Shown: piece after piece, positions 10,239 through 19,058 of the stretch
Layout of the letters: each line of letters starts with the position of its first letter
Position numbering within the stretch: position 1 is the stretch's first letter
NCBI RefSeq assembly: GCF_004339015.1
Contig: NZ_SMFQ01000002.1
Span: 745,351 to 809,350, forward strand
Direction: 5' to 3'
Length of the DNA: 64,000 nucleotides
Source of the DNA: Cocleimonas flava
GTDB taxonomy: Bacteria; Pseudomonadota; Gammaproteobacteria; Thiotrichales; Thiotrichaceae
Notes under the pieces: model-generated
What the model saw: only the letters and a program-made list of their open reading frames with translations
Told to the model about the DNA's origin: nothing
The model's database searches: none
Position numbers and translations under genes: made by a program

Positions 10239-10308
10239 ATTGAGTTATCTCTACTCTGCAAGTTTTAACGCTAAAAGCTTGGTGTTTGATTATTTAACAA
10301 TCACACCA

Positions 10309-12141
10309 TCAAGCAGGATATAAAGGCTTGAGTCCATTTTGTTTCTGAGGCAGAGGAACAGGCTTTCGATAAAGTCCTTCAATCACTAACTTATCCAATT
10401 CACTGCCATCCCAATCGCTTGAATCAGCTGAGTACAAACTCTTTTCAAGCGCTTCTATTACTTCGCGCCCTTTTCCTAGTGCTTGCGCAAGAATACCCAG
10501 ATTTTGAATGGATTGATCATTCCATTGCGCTCTAACCAATTTGAGCAAGAGCCGTGCAGCCATATGCTTATCGTTTGATCTGCATGCTTCTGTAAGCGAT
10601 GTTTTTAGTGCCTCCACATCTACCAGTTGAACAGCCTTTTTCGGTTCCGCTTCTAAACTTTTTGCCTTACTTGTGCGCTTTTTAAAGCCAAACACCACAA
10701 ACAAAATTGCCATCAAAGCCAACAACAATAGCACTAGTGTTTTCCAACCCCAAATTTCAGGAGTCTCAGTAGCATCTGTCTGCCCGGTTATATTTTGCTC
10801 GGTTTCGTTTTCTGTGGTTTCAGCATTTATACCTGCTGATGTTTCTGCGCTATTGCTATTTTCACTTACTGCTGCTGGATTGCCCGCAACCGTTAAATCC
10901 CATTCTGGTAGGGTAAAAGTCTTCTTTACTTTATTTTTAACATCCCACCAATCCACATTTATCTCAGGAATGGTGACTTTGCCTGCTTTGCCTGGAATAT
11001 AGTTGATGTCAATCTGTCGAATACCATAAATGGTGTTTCCATCATTTGGCGTTTCTGATTTTGCCTGATCGGTATAAACCTTCATCCCAACAGGTTTAGA
11101 TATATTGATATCCGGGATTTGCGAGCTTGCCAAACCTTTGACTTGAAGAATAAGCTTTCTGGTAACGGGCTCACCCACTTTGAGTTCAGGTGGAGACTCT
11201 GCCCAGCTATCAGTCATCAACAACTCTTCAGCAGGCAACCAGGCATCTCCTTTGAAACTGCTTGGCACTGGGAGCACATTAACGTCGATAGCTTCACCAC
11301 TGATACTAAATGGACGGCTTGGTCCTAATGAACGACGACCAAAAAATTCATCAAAAGGCGTATTGAAAAATGGATTTCTATTTTGCCCCCCAAAAAACTG
11401 ATTGAGCATATCTGTCTCATCCATACGTTTTCTAAGGTTTGGCGAGTCTCCGCCCGATAACGCAATTCGTCCTCGAACAATCGTCGGTGGAATATGCAAC
11501 ACACCACTTTTCTCAGGAGATATCACAAAGCGTTTTTCTACCACGACATACTTTTTACCTGCACGAACTACCTGATATTTTTTATCATTGCCTAACGCAC
11601 GAATATTGGCATTTTCAATCTGTGGCGAGAATACCTCTCCGGTTTGCATCGCCGAGTCGTAATAAAGCTTAACCGTATAGGGTATCTGCTGTTGCACATA
11701 GGTCTCTTTATTATCCAGATCAACCGATGATTCGACGAAAATATGTTTACTGGTTTCAGCCGCAACCTCTGGTGGAAGGTTGGCAATCGTCACTGTTAAA
11801 GGATCTGTTTTATCTGCGCCAACGGTAATTTCCGGAATAGTCAGTTTGCCTACCGCTTTCGGCATCAACTCAATCGTCCAGGTTTTTCTGAAACTGCGAT
11901 TTCCATTGATGATATTAATCTGCGAACTGGTACTACTACCCTGCACTTCAAAATCTTTTTGCAGTATCGATAAATCAGGCTGCGCATCATTATTCTGGTC
12001 ACTCTGAATACTCAGTGTAATCTGATCACCTTCGAAGACGCTCGATTGATTCAACGACGCTTTTACTGCTGCTTGCGCAGGCAGATTAACTAACATCATT
12101 AAAGCTAGTAACAGTGACGTTATTGATATCTGGAATTTCAT
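10309..12141 (-). CDS. batD: BatD family protein (oxygen/envelope tolerance)
   Basis: Last gene of the Bat operon. From the ATG at 12141 (overlapping the batB stop as TAATG) it has a signal peptide ending near AQAA, then a large periplasmic region of immunoglobulin-like segments typical of BatD (SLNQSSVFEGDQITLSI at the start), a Ser/Thr/Asn/Glu-rich linker, one membrane helix (TLVLLLLALMAILFVVFGF) and a cytoplasmic tail of about 100 residues. About 610 residues, in the family range. An upstream TTG at 12147 is open but unnecessary. BatD is proposed to work with the VWA proteins of the same operon at the inner membrane; its biochemical role is not established. Confidence 0.88.
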   Translation of the reverse strand: MKFQISITSLLLALMMLVNLPAQAAVKASLNQSSVFEGDQITLSIQSDQNNDAQPDLSILQKDFEVQGSSTSSQINIINGNRSFRKTWTIELMPKAVGKLTIPEITVGADKTDPLTVTIANLPPEVAAETSKHIFVESSVDLDNKETYVQQQIPYTVKLYYDSAMQTGEVFSPQIENANIRALGNDKKYQVVRAGKKYVVVEKRFVISPEKSGVLHIPPTIVRGRIALSGGDSPNLRKRMDETDMLNQFFGGQNRNPFFNTPFDEFFGRRSLGPSRPFSISGEAIDVNVLPVPSSFKGDAWLPAEELLMTDSWAESPPELKVGEPVTRKLILQVKGLASSQIPDINISKPVGMKVYTDQAKSETPNDGNTIYGIRQIDINYIPGKAGKVTIPEINVDWWDVKNKVKKTFTLPEWDLTVAGNPAAVSENSNSAETSAGINAETTENETEQNITGQTDATETPEIWGWKTLVLLLLALMAILFVVFGFKKRTSKAKSLEAEPKKAVQLVDVEALKTSLTEACRSNDKHMAARLLLKLVRAQWNDQSIQNLGILAQALGKGREVIEALEKSLYSADSSDWDGSELDKLVIEGLYRKPVPLPQKQNGLKPLYPA

Positions 12142-14174
12142 TACCAAGGTTGCTCCGAATTATCTATATTTCCGTTACGTTGTTGATACTGACTTCTAAA
12201 TTTCCTTCTGAGTAAGCCGCCCGGATCATCGGGTATACGTCTTAACCATTGTTCCGCAGCCATTTTCTCTTCTTCTGTCAGATCATCGGCTGTTTCGTTA
12301 CTTCCTTGTTTTGCAGCTTTTTGTTTTGCTTGCTCGTCGAGCTCTTGCTGGCTTTTTTCCTGCCCTTTTTCTGCTGAAGCATCGTCTTGTTGCTGATCTT
12401 CTGGCTGTCCTTCTTTTTCTCCTTTCTGGTCTGCGTTTTGATCGTTTTGATTTTGCTGATCAGCTTGTTTACTGTCAGGGTCAGAAGCTTCGTCTTTCTG
12501 CTGCTCTTCATCTAATGCTTTATTCGCATCAGAAAACTGGTTTTTGTCACTTTTTTTCTGCTGATCGTCTTCACCCGATTTTTCAGACTTTTCTTTGCTG
12601 TCTTGTTGTTGCTGATCTTCCCCACTCTGGCTTTTTTCAGATGATTCCTGTCCTTGTTCAGATTTTTTCTGACCTTCCTCACCCTCTGAGTTCTGCTGGT
12701 CTTTTTGATCTTTCGACTCAGAATCACTCTGCGAATTATCTTCCGAGCTTTCCGTTGAATCCTCTTTGGATTCGTTTCCAGACTGTTTTTGCTCTTGTTG
12801 TTTCTTCAGCAATTCTTCAATCGCTTTTTTGTTTTGTTCAGCATCCGTCATATCAGGATTTAAAGAGAGCGCTTTTTCGTAAGATTTAATCGCCTCTTCG
12901 TACTTTTTTAACTTAGCCAGTGAATTGCCTTCGTTATAGCGCGCATCTGCACCTTTAGATTCTTTAAAGTTCTGCAATGCTTCTTCGTAATTACCTTGCT
13001 TATATTCGGCGGCTCCACGGCGCAATGGCTCTTTACTGAGATCTCTGGCTTTTTCGTATTGTTGACTTTTAAGAGCCTTGTCCGCTCGCTGCTCTTTATT
13101 TTGCGATAGGGTTGTCCAAAGCTCGTCTAAGCTAAATGCCATGACTGGTTGAGGTTGTAATAGCACCCCCCCACTTACAGCCACAAATGCAATATTCAAT
13201 AACCAGCCACGCCTAAAGGCCAACGATGCCAAAGGTAGCAGTAACAGCACGATAAGTGGACCGGTTGAATACCATTCTTCATTATTGATATCCTGTTCTT
13301 GCAAGGCGTTTTCAGTCGTATCATTTACCATCTTATGTTCGATTAACACTTGAGACAGGTCTTCATTATTGGCGCTAATTAAATGGTATTTACCACCGCC
13401 CTGCATGGCTAATTCAGTGAGTTTATCCGCTTCTAGCTTCACCAGAACATTATCGTTATTTCTAAACCTAAGCTCACCGCCCGCTTCTGTTCCAACGCCT
13501 AGAACGGATACGGCATGACCCGCATTTTTCAACTCTTTAACGGCTTCTATGGCGGCTGCGCTTTTGCTAACACCATCAGCAATCAGCAACACCTGACCCT
13601 TCATAATGCCCGACTGCTTGAATAATTCGTGCGCCTTTAATAAGCCTAAATCAGCTCGACTTCCCTGCGCTGGCATCAGTTGAGGCGTTAAAACTTTTAA
13701 CATGGATCGAATCGTTTCGGCATCTCGTGTCAGTGGCGAGGCAATAAATGCATCTCCGGCAAACACCACCAAACCTGTCTGGCCCTCTTCATCCATAGAG
13801 AGAATGTCTTCAATTTTAAACTTTGCTCTAGCTAGGCGACTGGGTTTTAAATCGTCCACCAGCATAGAGTTTGATAAATCTAATACCAATACTCTGGCGG
13901 CATTGGTTTGAAAAATTGGGCGAGGGATTTTTTCCCACACAGGATCAGCCAGAGCAATGACAGCAATTAACCAGCCCATGGCGATCAATGATTTAGCAAA
14001 CCGGTCTGAACCAGATTGCTTACCCTGAAGTAACACGGGCAATAAATTGGGATCAATAATTTTATCCCAGGCTTTTGATGATGAAGCCGATCGAAACCCT
14101 AAACCCAACATCAGCAAGAGAGGAATAAGTGCTAACAACCAAAGCGGCTGAGTAAAGTGAAATTGCTCTAACAT
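12141..14174 (-). CDS. BatB-type VWA protein fused to TPR (BatC-like) with long acidic low-complexity tail
   Basis: 677 residues: two N-terminal membrane helices, a von Willebrand factor A domain with the metal-site motif DLSNSM (about residue 98), a third hydrophobic pair near residues 310-350, then TPR repeats (about 370-460: YKQGNYEEALQNF, LKKYEEAIKSYEKALSLNP) and about 190 residues rich in Gln, Glu, Ser, Asp and Lys, ending in a short conserved tail (AAEQWLRRIPDDPGGLLR). This is BatB plus BatC in one chain, as in many proteobacteria. Start ATG overlaps the batA stop (TGATG). A copy of the dispersed repeat is embedded near residue 332 (AVSGGVLLQP). Confidence 0.88.
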   Translation of the reverse strand: MLEQFHFTQPLWLLALIPLLLMLGLGFRSASSSKAWDKIIDPNLLPVLLQGKQSGSDRFAKSLIAMGWLIAVIALADPVWEKIPRPIFQTNAARVLVLDLSNSMLVDDLKPSRLARAKFKIEDILSMDEEGQTGLVVFAGDAFIASPLTRDAETIRSMLKVLTPQLMPAQGSRADLGLLKAHELFKQSGIMKGQVLLIADGVSKSAAAIEAVKELKNAGHAVSVLGVGTEAGGELRFRNNDNVLVKLEADKLTELAMQGGGKYHLISANNEDLSQVLIEHKMVNDTTENALQEQDINNEEWYSTGPLIVLLLLPLASLAFRRGWLLNIAFVAVSGGVLLQPQPVMAFSLDELWTTLSQNKEQRADKALKSQQYEKARDLSKEPLRRGAAEYKQGNYEEALQNFKESKGADARYNEGNSLAKLKKYEEAIKSYEKALSLNPDMTDAEQNKKAIEELLKKQQEQKQSGNESKEDSTESSEDNSQSDSESKDQKDQQNSEGEEGQKKSEQGQESSEKSQSGEDQQQQDSKEKSEKSGEDDQQKKSDKNQFSDANKALDEEQQKDEASDPDSKQADQQNQNDQNADQKGEKEGQPEDQQQDDASAEKGQEKSQQELDEQAKQKAAKQGSNETADDLTEEEKMAAEQWLRRIPDDPGGLLRRKFRSQYQQRNGNIDNSEQPW
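13162..13184 (+). repeat. Dispersed C-rich repeat, copy 3, inside a coding sequence
   Basis: CACCCCCCCACTTACAGCC lies within the batB/TPR gene on the opposite strand. The usual TACTT is CACTT and the T-run is absent. Read in the gene it encodes Ser-Gly-Gly in the segment AVSGGVLL at the end of a membrane helix. Confidence 0.55.
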
Positions 14175-15199
14175 CAGATCACTTCCTTGGGCTGAACAGG
14201 TTTTTTCTTTCTGAACCCTGGTAACAAAGACAGAAGTGGCGACAATAAACTGTTCATTAGGCTGCTACTAAACAACACAATTAAGCTGCTTAAGCCTAAG
14301 GCAATAGCCAGTGGATAATAAAAAAGCTCTTCTACTGGGCGATAACTCAACTCATCCTTTGAAACGGCTTCTATCTCGTCCAATGCCTTGTAAATTTTCA
14401 ATAAACCTTCAACGTCGTGAGCACGAAAATATTTGCCACCTGTCTTTTCTGCTATGGCTTGAAGCGTTGGCTCATCCAGATCTCGACTTCTCATAGAGCC
14501 TACACCAATGGTGTAAATTTTCACTTTTTCCTGAGCTGCCAAATCAGCAGCTTTTAGTGGTTCGACATTACCCGCCGTATTTGCACCATCCGTAAGAAGG
14601 ATCAGTACCCGGTTCTTCTCATCTTCATTTCTTAATCGTTTGACCGCGAGGCCTATCGCATCACCAATCGCAGTAGCTCTTCCTGCAAGACCTAAAAAAG
14701 ATTCTTCGAGGAGTGTTGAAACGGTCTTTCTATCAAAGGTTAACGGGGCTTGTAAATATGCCTGACTGCCAAACAAAATGAGGCCAATTCGGTCACCTTC
14801 ACGATTCTGAATAAAATCGCTGGCAACCGCTTTTACTGCAGAAATTCGCGTCATTCGTCTGCCAGAAATGATCATATCTGGCTCGTCCATCGACATCGAA
14901 ATATCAACAGACATCATCAGGCTACGACCTGTCACTGGTTGACGTACTGTATCGCCAACCAACTGTGGTCGTGCTGCCGCAGTCACTAAAAGTATCCAGC
15001 AAATAACCGCCAGCAATACTCGCGCCCAGGATGGACCTTTTTTGCTCTGTTGCAGACTGGGTGATAACTGCTTATAAAACGGGACTCTCAAAGCAGCACT
15101 GCTATTTACTGGCGCTGCTGGTAGAAAGTACCATGCGATCAACGGCAAAGGTAATATCCAGAAGACCCACAGCGAGGCAAATTCAATACTTGATAGCAT
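14174..15199 (-). CDS. batA: BatA-type VWA-domain membrane protein
   Basis: About 341 residues from the ATG at 15199. One membrane helix at each end flanks a von Willebrand A domain with the MIDAS motif DISMSMDEPD, the threonine in LQAPLTFDR and the aspartate in LLTDGANTAG. This is the BatA layout. The longer open frame starting at 15247 would add 16 residues (GSKWGGCG...) that are simply the translation of a dispersed repeat copy, so the inner ATG, 5 bases after the DUF4381 stop, is preferred. The operon places it with MoxR and DUF58, the usual chaperone-like partners. Confidence 0.88.
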   Translation of the reverse strand: MLSSIEFASLWVFWILPLPLIAWYFLPAAPVNSSAALRVPFYKQLSPSLQQSKKGPSWARVLLAVICWILLVTAAARPQLVGDTVRQPVTGRSLMMSVDISMSMDEPDMIISGRRMTRISAVKAVASDFIQNREGDRIGLILFGSQAYLQAPLTFDRKTVSTLLEESFLGLAGRATAIGDAIGLAVKRLRNEDEKNRVLILLTDGANTAGNVEPLKAADLAAQEKVKIYTIGVGSMRSRDLDEPTLQAIAEKTGGKYFRAHDVEGLLKIYKALDEIEAVSKDELSYRPVEELFYYPLAIALGLSSLIVLFSSSLMNSLLSPLLSLLPGFRKKKPVQPKEVI

Positions 15200-15204
15200 A
15201 TTAA

Positions 15205-15699
15205 TCAAACCACACCCCCCCCACTTTGAGCCGTTTTTTTGACCCAATGCCTTACCAGAGGAATAAATTCATCGATATTGAAATTCTGCACTTTTCCAGT
15301 CTGATAAGGCGCTTCGATGAGTATTCGACCTGCCCCCCGACTAAATCCATGCGTGTCTCCAGACTCATCCAGAAAGTGCAACCAATCCCCACCCGTGAGG
15401 CTTGCTATCTCTGAGCGTGGATAATAATTTACCGCCAATTGGCGCAATAATATATTCACTTCGGCCAGCGTTTCGCTACTTGGATCTTTTCTTAACTTAT
15501 TCTCTAGATCACTTAAGGTCTTGAGCAGTTCTCTTCTTCTTTTTCTTAATCGTTTACGTTTTCTTAATACGATAAACAGCCAGAATAAGGCTAAAAATAT
15601 CAGAGTAAATAATAACCACCACCCCATAGCCAGAGGCCACAAATCGGGGCTTCCGGGAAGATGTATGTCTTTCAGTTGTAAGGCTTCTTGCGGATCCAT
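15205..15699 (-). CDS. DUF4381 family membrane protein of the Bat operon
   Basis: 164 residues: a short N-terminal stretch (LKDIHLPGSPDLWPLAMGWW), one membrane helix (WLLFTLIFLALFWLFIVL), a strongly basic patch (RKRKRLRKRRRELL) and a cytoplasmic domain. This is the DUF4381 protein always found between DUF58 and the VWA gene in proteobacterial Bat loci; function unknown. The start codon follows the DUF58 stop directly. The last residues (KKTAQSGGGVV) are encoded by a dispersed repeat copy, so its C-terminus appears to have been replaced or extended by that element. Confidence 0.85.
   Translation of the reverse strand: MDPQEALQLKDIHLPGSPDLWPLAMGWWLLFTLIFLALFWLFIVLRKRKRLRKRRRELLKTLSDLENKLRKDPSSETLAEVNILLRQLAVNYYPRSEIASLTGGDWLHFLDESGDTHGFSRGAGRILIEAPYQTGKVQNFNIDEFIPLVRHWVKKTAQSGGGVV
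15211..15240 (+). repeat. Dispersed C-rich repeat, copy 4, at the 3' end of the DUF4381 gene
   Basis: CAC, eight C in total then ACTTTGAGCCG and seven T. On the - strand it supplies the final codons of the DUF4381 protein and its stop lies just beyond. Here the two arms do not pair well, yet the core is retained. Confidence 0.75.
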
Positions 15700-16827
15700 T
15701 TACGCAACCTTGCTGTTATTTGATGTGCGGCTTGCGTTGGTAGATTTAGTGGAAGTCACCCCCCCACTTATAGGCGTTTTTTCCTGTGTACTTTCTTGCG
15801 CCTTTCCTTCTGAATGAACATCCAGCGACGAACTCATCGGCTTTCTTCTTTTGCTATTGCCAAAGTTACGTTGCAGTTCTAGCAAGACATCATCCGCGGT
15901 TGATAGCTGTATCAACGAAAGATTATATTTACGGGCAAGTTGTTGAATATCCTGATGATGCTGGCTAATAAACTCACGAAAATCCTCTCGGCCTTTTTTA
16001 GATCGGGTATTTAACATTCCTGTGTCTTCTCCATTAGTGATTGCATAACGCGCTGGTGGCGGAGGAACCATTTCCAGAGGATCAACAACTTGTATCAACT
16101 GTATATCACTATGACGCGAAATAAACTGAATGTGGTTTGCGGTATCCTGATCGATATCGTAGAAATCGCTTATCAAGAAAACCAGCGACCCGGGGCGAGC
16201 AATACGTCTTAAGCGTTTAAGCTCATCATTCAAACTGGTGTGGCTTTGCTCTGTGGATAAACCTTGCACTGGATCACTGTGTTTAACCAATTCACGGATT
16301 AGCTGTAGCACACCACGTTTACCGGTTTTGGGCGGTAATTCGTGATGGCTGGAATTGATAATTAACGCGCCGATTCTATCGCCACGAGAGGCCACCGACC
16401 AGGCAATTAGAGTTGCAGCTTTGGCGGCAACGACTGACTTCAATGATTTAATTGAGCCAAAAAACATACCGGGATTGAAATCGACCAACAACACCACTGG
16501 GCGTTCTCGTTCTTCTTGATACAATTTTGTATGCGGCTGGCCAGCACGGGCTGTGACACGCCAGTCCATATTGCGGATATCATCGCCCGCCTGATAAATT
16601 CTTGATTCTTGATAATCCATTCCACGACCGCGAAATGAAGAATGATGGGTTCCGGTAGTCGATGATCGCGCGTAGCTACGACGGCTCATATCCAGTTTAT
16701 GTGCTTGTTGCTGTAAGCTAATCAATTCTTTGGCAGTAATGTGCGTTCCTGTACCTACAAGCGCACTTTCAACCTGTTCTGCTTCAGAACGTTTGAGACC
16801 TTGAAACCAGCGGTTAAGCAAACTCAT
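15700..16827 (-). CDS. DUF58 domain protein (VWA-like) of the Bat operon
   Basis: 375 residues. The DUF58 signature RGRGMDYQESRIYQAGDDIRNMDWR lies near residue 68, followed by a VWA-like core with VVLLVDFNPGMF and FLISDFYD. It is thought to act with the MoxR AAA ATPase next door. The C-terminal 45 residues (SSSLDVHSEGKAQESTQEKT onward) are polar and look disordered; within them KTPISGGVTS is encoded by a dispersed repeat copy. The gene starts 2 bases after the moxR stop and abuts DUF4381. Confidence 0.88.
   Translation of the reverse strand: MSLLNRWFQGLKRSEAEQVESALVGTGTHITAKELISLQQQAHKLDMSRRSYARSSTTGTHHSSFRGRGMDYQESRIYQAGDDIRNMDWRVTARAGQPHTKLYQEERERPVVLLVDFNPGMFFGSIKSLKSVVAAKAATLIAWSVASRGDRIGALIINSSHHELPPKTGKRGVLQLIRELVKHSDPVQGLSTEQSHTSLNDELKRLRRIARPGSLVFLISDFYDIDQDTANHIQFISRHSDIQLIQVVDPLEMVPPPPARYAITNGEDTGMLNTRSKKGREDFREFISQHHQDIQQLARKYNLSLIQLSTADDVLLELQRNFGNSKRRKPMSSSLDVHSEGKAQESTQEKTPISGGVTSTKSTNASRTSNNSKVA
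15755..15782 (+). repeat. Dispersed C-rich repeat, copy 5, inside the DUF58 gene
   Basis: GTCACCCCCCCACTTATAGGCG plus six T, a full-length copy with T-run, lying 55 bases before the end of the DUF58 reading frame on the opposite strand. Translated in frame as KTPISGGVT within a non-conserved tail. Confidence 0.8.
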
Positions 16828-16829
16828 AG

Positions 16830-17834
16830 TTATGAGACCGGTACTTGTTGAATCAGTTCCTCAATAACGTTGTCAGCGGAAATGCCTTCGGCCTCTGCTT
16901 CGTATGAAATAAGTAAGCGATGACGCAAAACATCGTAAGCCACTGCCTGAACATCCTCTGGTGAAACATAGTCTCGACCTTGTAACCATGCATGCGCACG
17001 CGCACAACGATCTAAGGATATTGTCGCACGTGGGCTTCCGCCGTAACTAATCCAGCGCGCTAATTCCTGACTGTAAGCGGCTGGTTTACGACTCGCCAGA
17101 ATCAGTTGAACCAGATACTCTTGAACAGGCTCTGCCATATGGATTGAGAGCACTTCTTGCTGGGCTTGTTCTACATCAGCTTTACTCAAATTAAATGATG
17201 TTTTAGTAACATCCTTGTACTCTTCCCGTGCTTGTTGGCGCGCGAGTTCTAGAATCAATTTTTCTGATTTGGCATCAGGATAATCGATGAAAACATGCAT
17301 CAAGAAACGGTCCAATTGTGCTTCAGGCAACGGATATGTTCCTTCTTGCTCTATTGGGTTTTGTGTCGCCATGACCAAAAATGGTCGCGGCAACTTATAA
17401 GTAGTTCCACCAACGGTGATTTGATGTTCACCCATCGCTTCAAGTAATGCTGACTGCACTTTTGCAGGTGCACGATTGATTTCATCGGCTAAAACCAAAT
17501 TATGAAATAAAGGCCCTTTCTGAAAAACAAATTCGCCTGTTTCTGGTCGATACACATCACTACCGGTTAAATCACCCGGTAAAAGATCTGGGGTAAATTG
17601 CAAACGATGGAAATCGCCTTCTAAAACAGCGGACAATTCTTTAATTGCTGTCGTTTTGGCTAAACCGGGCGCGCCTTCAACTAGCAGGTGCCCATCTGCC
17701 AGTAGTGAAATCAACAAACGGTCTACTAGCAATGCTTGTCCGATGATTTTAGTTTGCAGATGCTTGCGCACTTTACTAAAAGCATCATAGCTACTAATAT
17801 TTTTTACTTCTTCTGGCAGGGTGTCTACGCTCAT
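16830..17834 (-). CDS. moxR: MoxR family AAA+ ATPase
   Basis: 334 residues with Walker A (GAPGLAKTTAI, near residue 56), Walker B (LVLADEINRAPAKVQSALLEAM), sensor 1 (MATQNPIEQEGTYPLPEAQLDRFL) and the C-terminal MoxR lid with SYGGSPRA and DVLRHRLLISYEAEAEG. MoxR ATPases act as chaperone-like partners of VWA proteins. First gene of a six-gene operon running to 10309; every junction is an overlap or a gap of 5 bases or less. The promoter should lie in 17835-18060, shared with the divergent folE2. Confidence 0.93.
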   Translation of the reverse strand: MSVDTLPEEVKNISSYDAFSKVRKHLQTKIIGQALLVDRLLISLLADGHLLVEGAPGLAKTTAIKELSAVLEGDFHRLQFTPDLLPGDLTGSDVYRPETGEFVFQKGPLFHNLVLADEINRAPAKVQSALLEAMGEHQITVGGTTYKLPRPFLVMATQNPIEQEGTYPLPEAQLDRFLMHVFIDYPDAKSEKLILELARQQAREEYKDVTKTSFNLSKADVEQAQQEVLSIHMAEPVQEYLVQLILASRKPAAYSQELARWISYGGSPRATISLDRCARAHAWLQGRDYVSPEDVQAVAYDVLRHRLLISYEAEAEGISADNVIEELIQQVPVS

Positions 17835-18020
17835 AATTTACTTTTGATAGGATTTATTTATTAGTAATAATTTAGGTATATTTTACACCTATACGCTACC
17901 AAGAAAAAATTAATTATAGTTAATCTAATTATATCAACTCCCTATACATGGCTATATAGGGGGATTTCCGCATTCTAACAACACTAATAGGGTATCTATT
18001 CTATTGTGCGTAGGTTTCTG

Positions 18021-18026
18021 TATAAT
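18021..18026 (+). promoter_or_regulatory. folE2: -10 box of folE2
   Basis: Perfect TATAAT 35 bases upstream of the ATG at 18061. No good -35 element lies at 16-18 bases, so an activator may be needed. The box lies inside the longer TTG-initiated open frame, which is why the inner ATG is taken as the real start. A 7-bp inverted repeat CCCTATA/TATAGGG (about 17940-17961) lies upstream. Confidence 0.45.
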
Positions 18027-18060
18027 CGCGCGTCTGTTTGATTATTTATATGGATTTGCC

Positions 18061-19035
18061 ATGAGTGCAAGTGAAAGCTGTAACGATAACAGCTGCAATT
18101 TACCAGATGTTACGAATGAACCACATTCTGGACCGAATGCCACGTTAAATTGGGTAGGCATGAGTGAGATCGAATTGCCAGTGCACATGCTGACAGGAAA
18201 AGGCAAAGAAATCCAAACGGTTGCCAGTGTGCAAGCGTATGTAAACCTGATCGACCCAGAGAGCAAAGGCATTCACATGTCACGTTTATATTTGGCGGTA
18301 GATCAGATATTAAGTGACAACACAATCACTCCTGATCTTCTACACACCGTTGTAGAACAGTTTGCCAACTCTCAAGATGGCAAGAGTGATAGTGCTTATC
18401 TCGAATGTCGTTTTAACTTCTTTGAACGTAGAGATTCACTCATCAGTGACAATACGGGTTGGAAGAGTTACCCAGTGAGAGCTATTTCTTCTTTGCGCCA
18501 AGGTGAATTAACCACCGAATTAAGTATTGAAGTCCCTTATTCATCGACTTGCCCATGTTCGGCGGCACTCGCGCGAGATATTATTCAGCAGGGCTTCCAG
18601 ACTAAATTTGGAGATAGCGGCCAAATTGATGCAAGCCTAGTTCACCAATGGCTGGGCACAACAGAAGGCATTTCTGCAACGCCTCACAGCCAAAGAAGCA
18701 TTGCCCAAGTCAGAGTAAAACTGACAGATCAAGTTAAGGACATGCCTATTTCACGTTTGATTGATCAGATCGAAGATGCGCTTTCTACCCCTGTACAAGC
18801 AGCAGTAAAACGTGAAGACGAGCAGGAATTCGCGCGTTTAAATGCAGCTAATCTAATGTTTTGTGAAGATGCGGCAAGACGTGTACAGGCAGCATTAGAA
18901 TCTGACAATACCCTTGAAGACTTCTGGATTCGTGTGAATCATATGGAAAGCTTACACCCACACGATGCGGTTGCAATTGTAACTAAAGGCCTGAAAGACG
19001 GTTACCGTGATGATCCACGTGAATTTCCGCATTAA
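18061..19035 (+). CDS. folE2: GTP cyclohydrolase FolE2 (type IB)
   Basis: First step of tetrahydrofolate synthesis: GTP to 7,8-dihydroneopterin triphosphate. FolE2 is unrelated in sequence to FolE and does not depend strictly on zinc. The sequence shows the type IB hallmarks GIHMSRLY, the active-site cysteine in STCPCSAALA, HSQRSIAQVRV, and the C-terminal VNHMESLHPHDAVA. From the ATG at 18061 it is 324 residues. An in-frame TTG at 18004 would add 19 hydrophobic residues but overlaps the -10 box and is rejected. FolE2 genes are often zinc-repressed (Zur); no clear Zur box was recognised. The gene converges on the GFA gene. Confidence 0.94.
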   Translation: MSASESCNDNSCNLPDVTNEPHSGPNATLNWVGMSEIELPVHMLTGKGKEIQTVASVQAYVNLIDPESKGIHMSRLYLAVDQILSDNTITPDLLHTVVEQFANSQDGKSDSAYLECRFNFFERRDSLISDNTGWKSYPVRAISSLRQGELTTELSIEVPYSSTCPCSAALARDIIQQGFQTKFGDSGQIDASLVHQWLGTTEGISATPHSQRSIAQVRVKLTDQVKDMPISRLIDQIEDALSTPVQAAVKREDEQEFARLNAANLMFCEDAARRVQAALESDNTLEDFWIRVNHMESLHPHDAVAIVTKGLKDGYRDDPREFPH

Positions 19036-19058
19036 ATTTTTGCAAAGATGAAACTAAA

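Noticed and set aside
12278-12889. Several open frames opposite or within the acidic batB tail
   Set aside because: They follow the low-complexity codon pattern of the real gene and have no domain content or ribosome sites.
15200-15247. Extra 16 residues at the N-terminus of batA
   Set aside because: The residues are the translation of a dispersed repeat copy and overlap the DUF4381 end; the ATG at 15199 follows the stop by 5 bases and gives a normal BatA.
17874-17890. Imperfect palindrome AGGTGTAAAATATACCT in the moxR/folE2 gap
   Set aside because: Too imperfect to assign to any regulator; may be chance in AT-rich DNA.
18004-18060. N-terminal extension of folE2 from a TTG start
   Set aside because: It would place a perfect TATAAT inside the gene and give a hydrophobic leader with no homology; ATG at 18061 fits.
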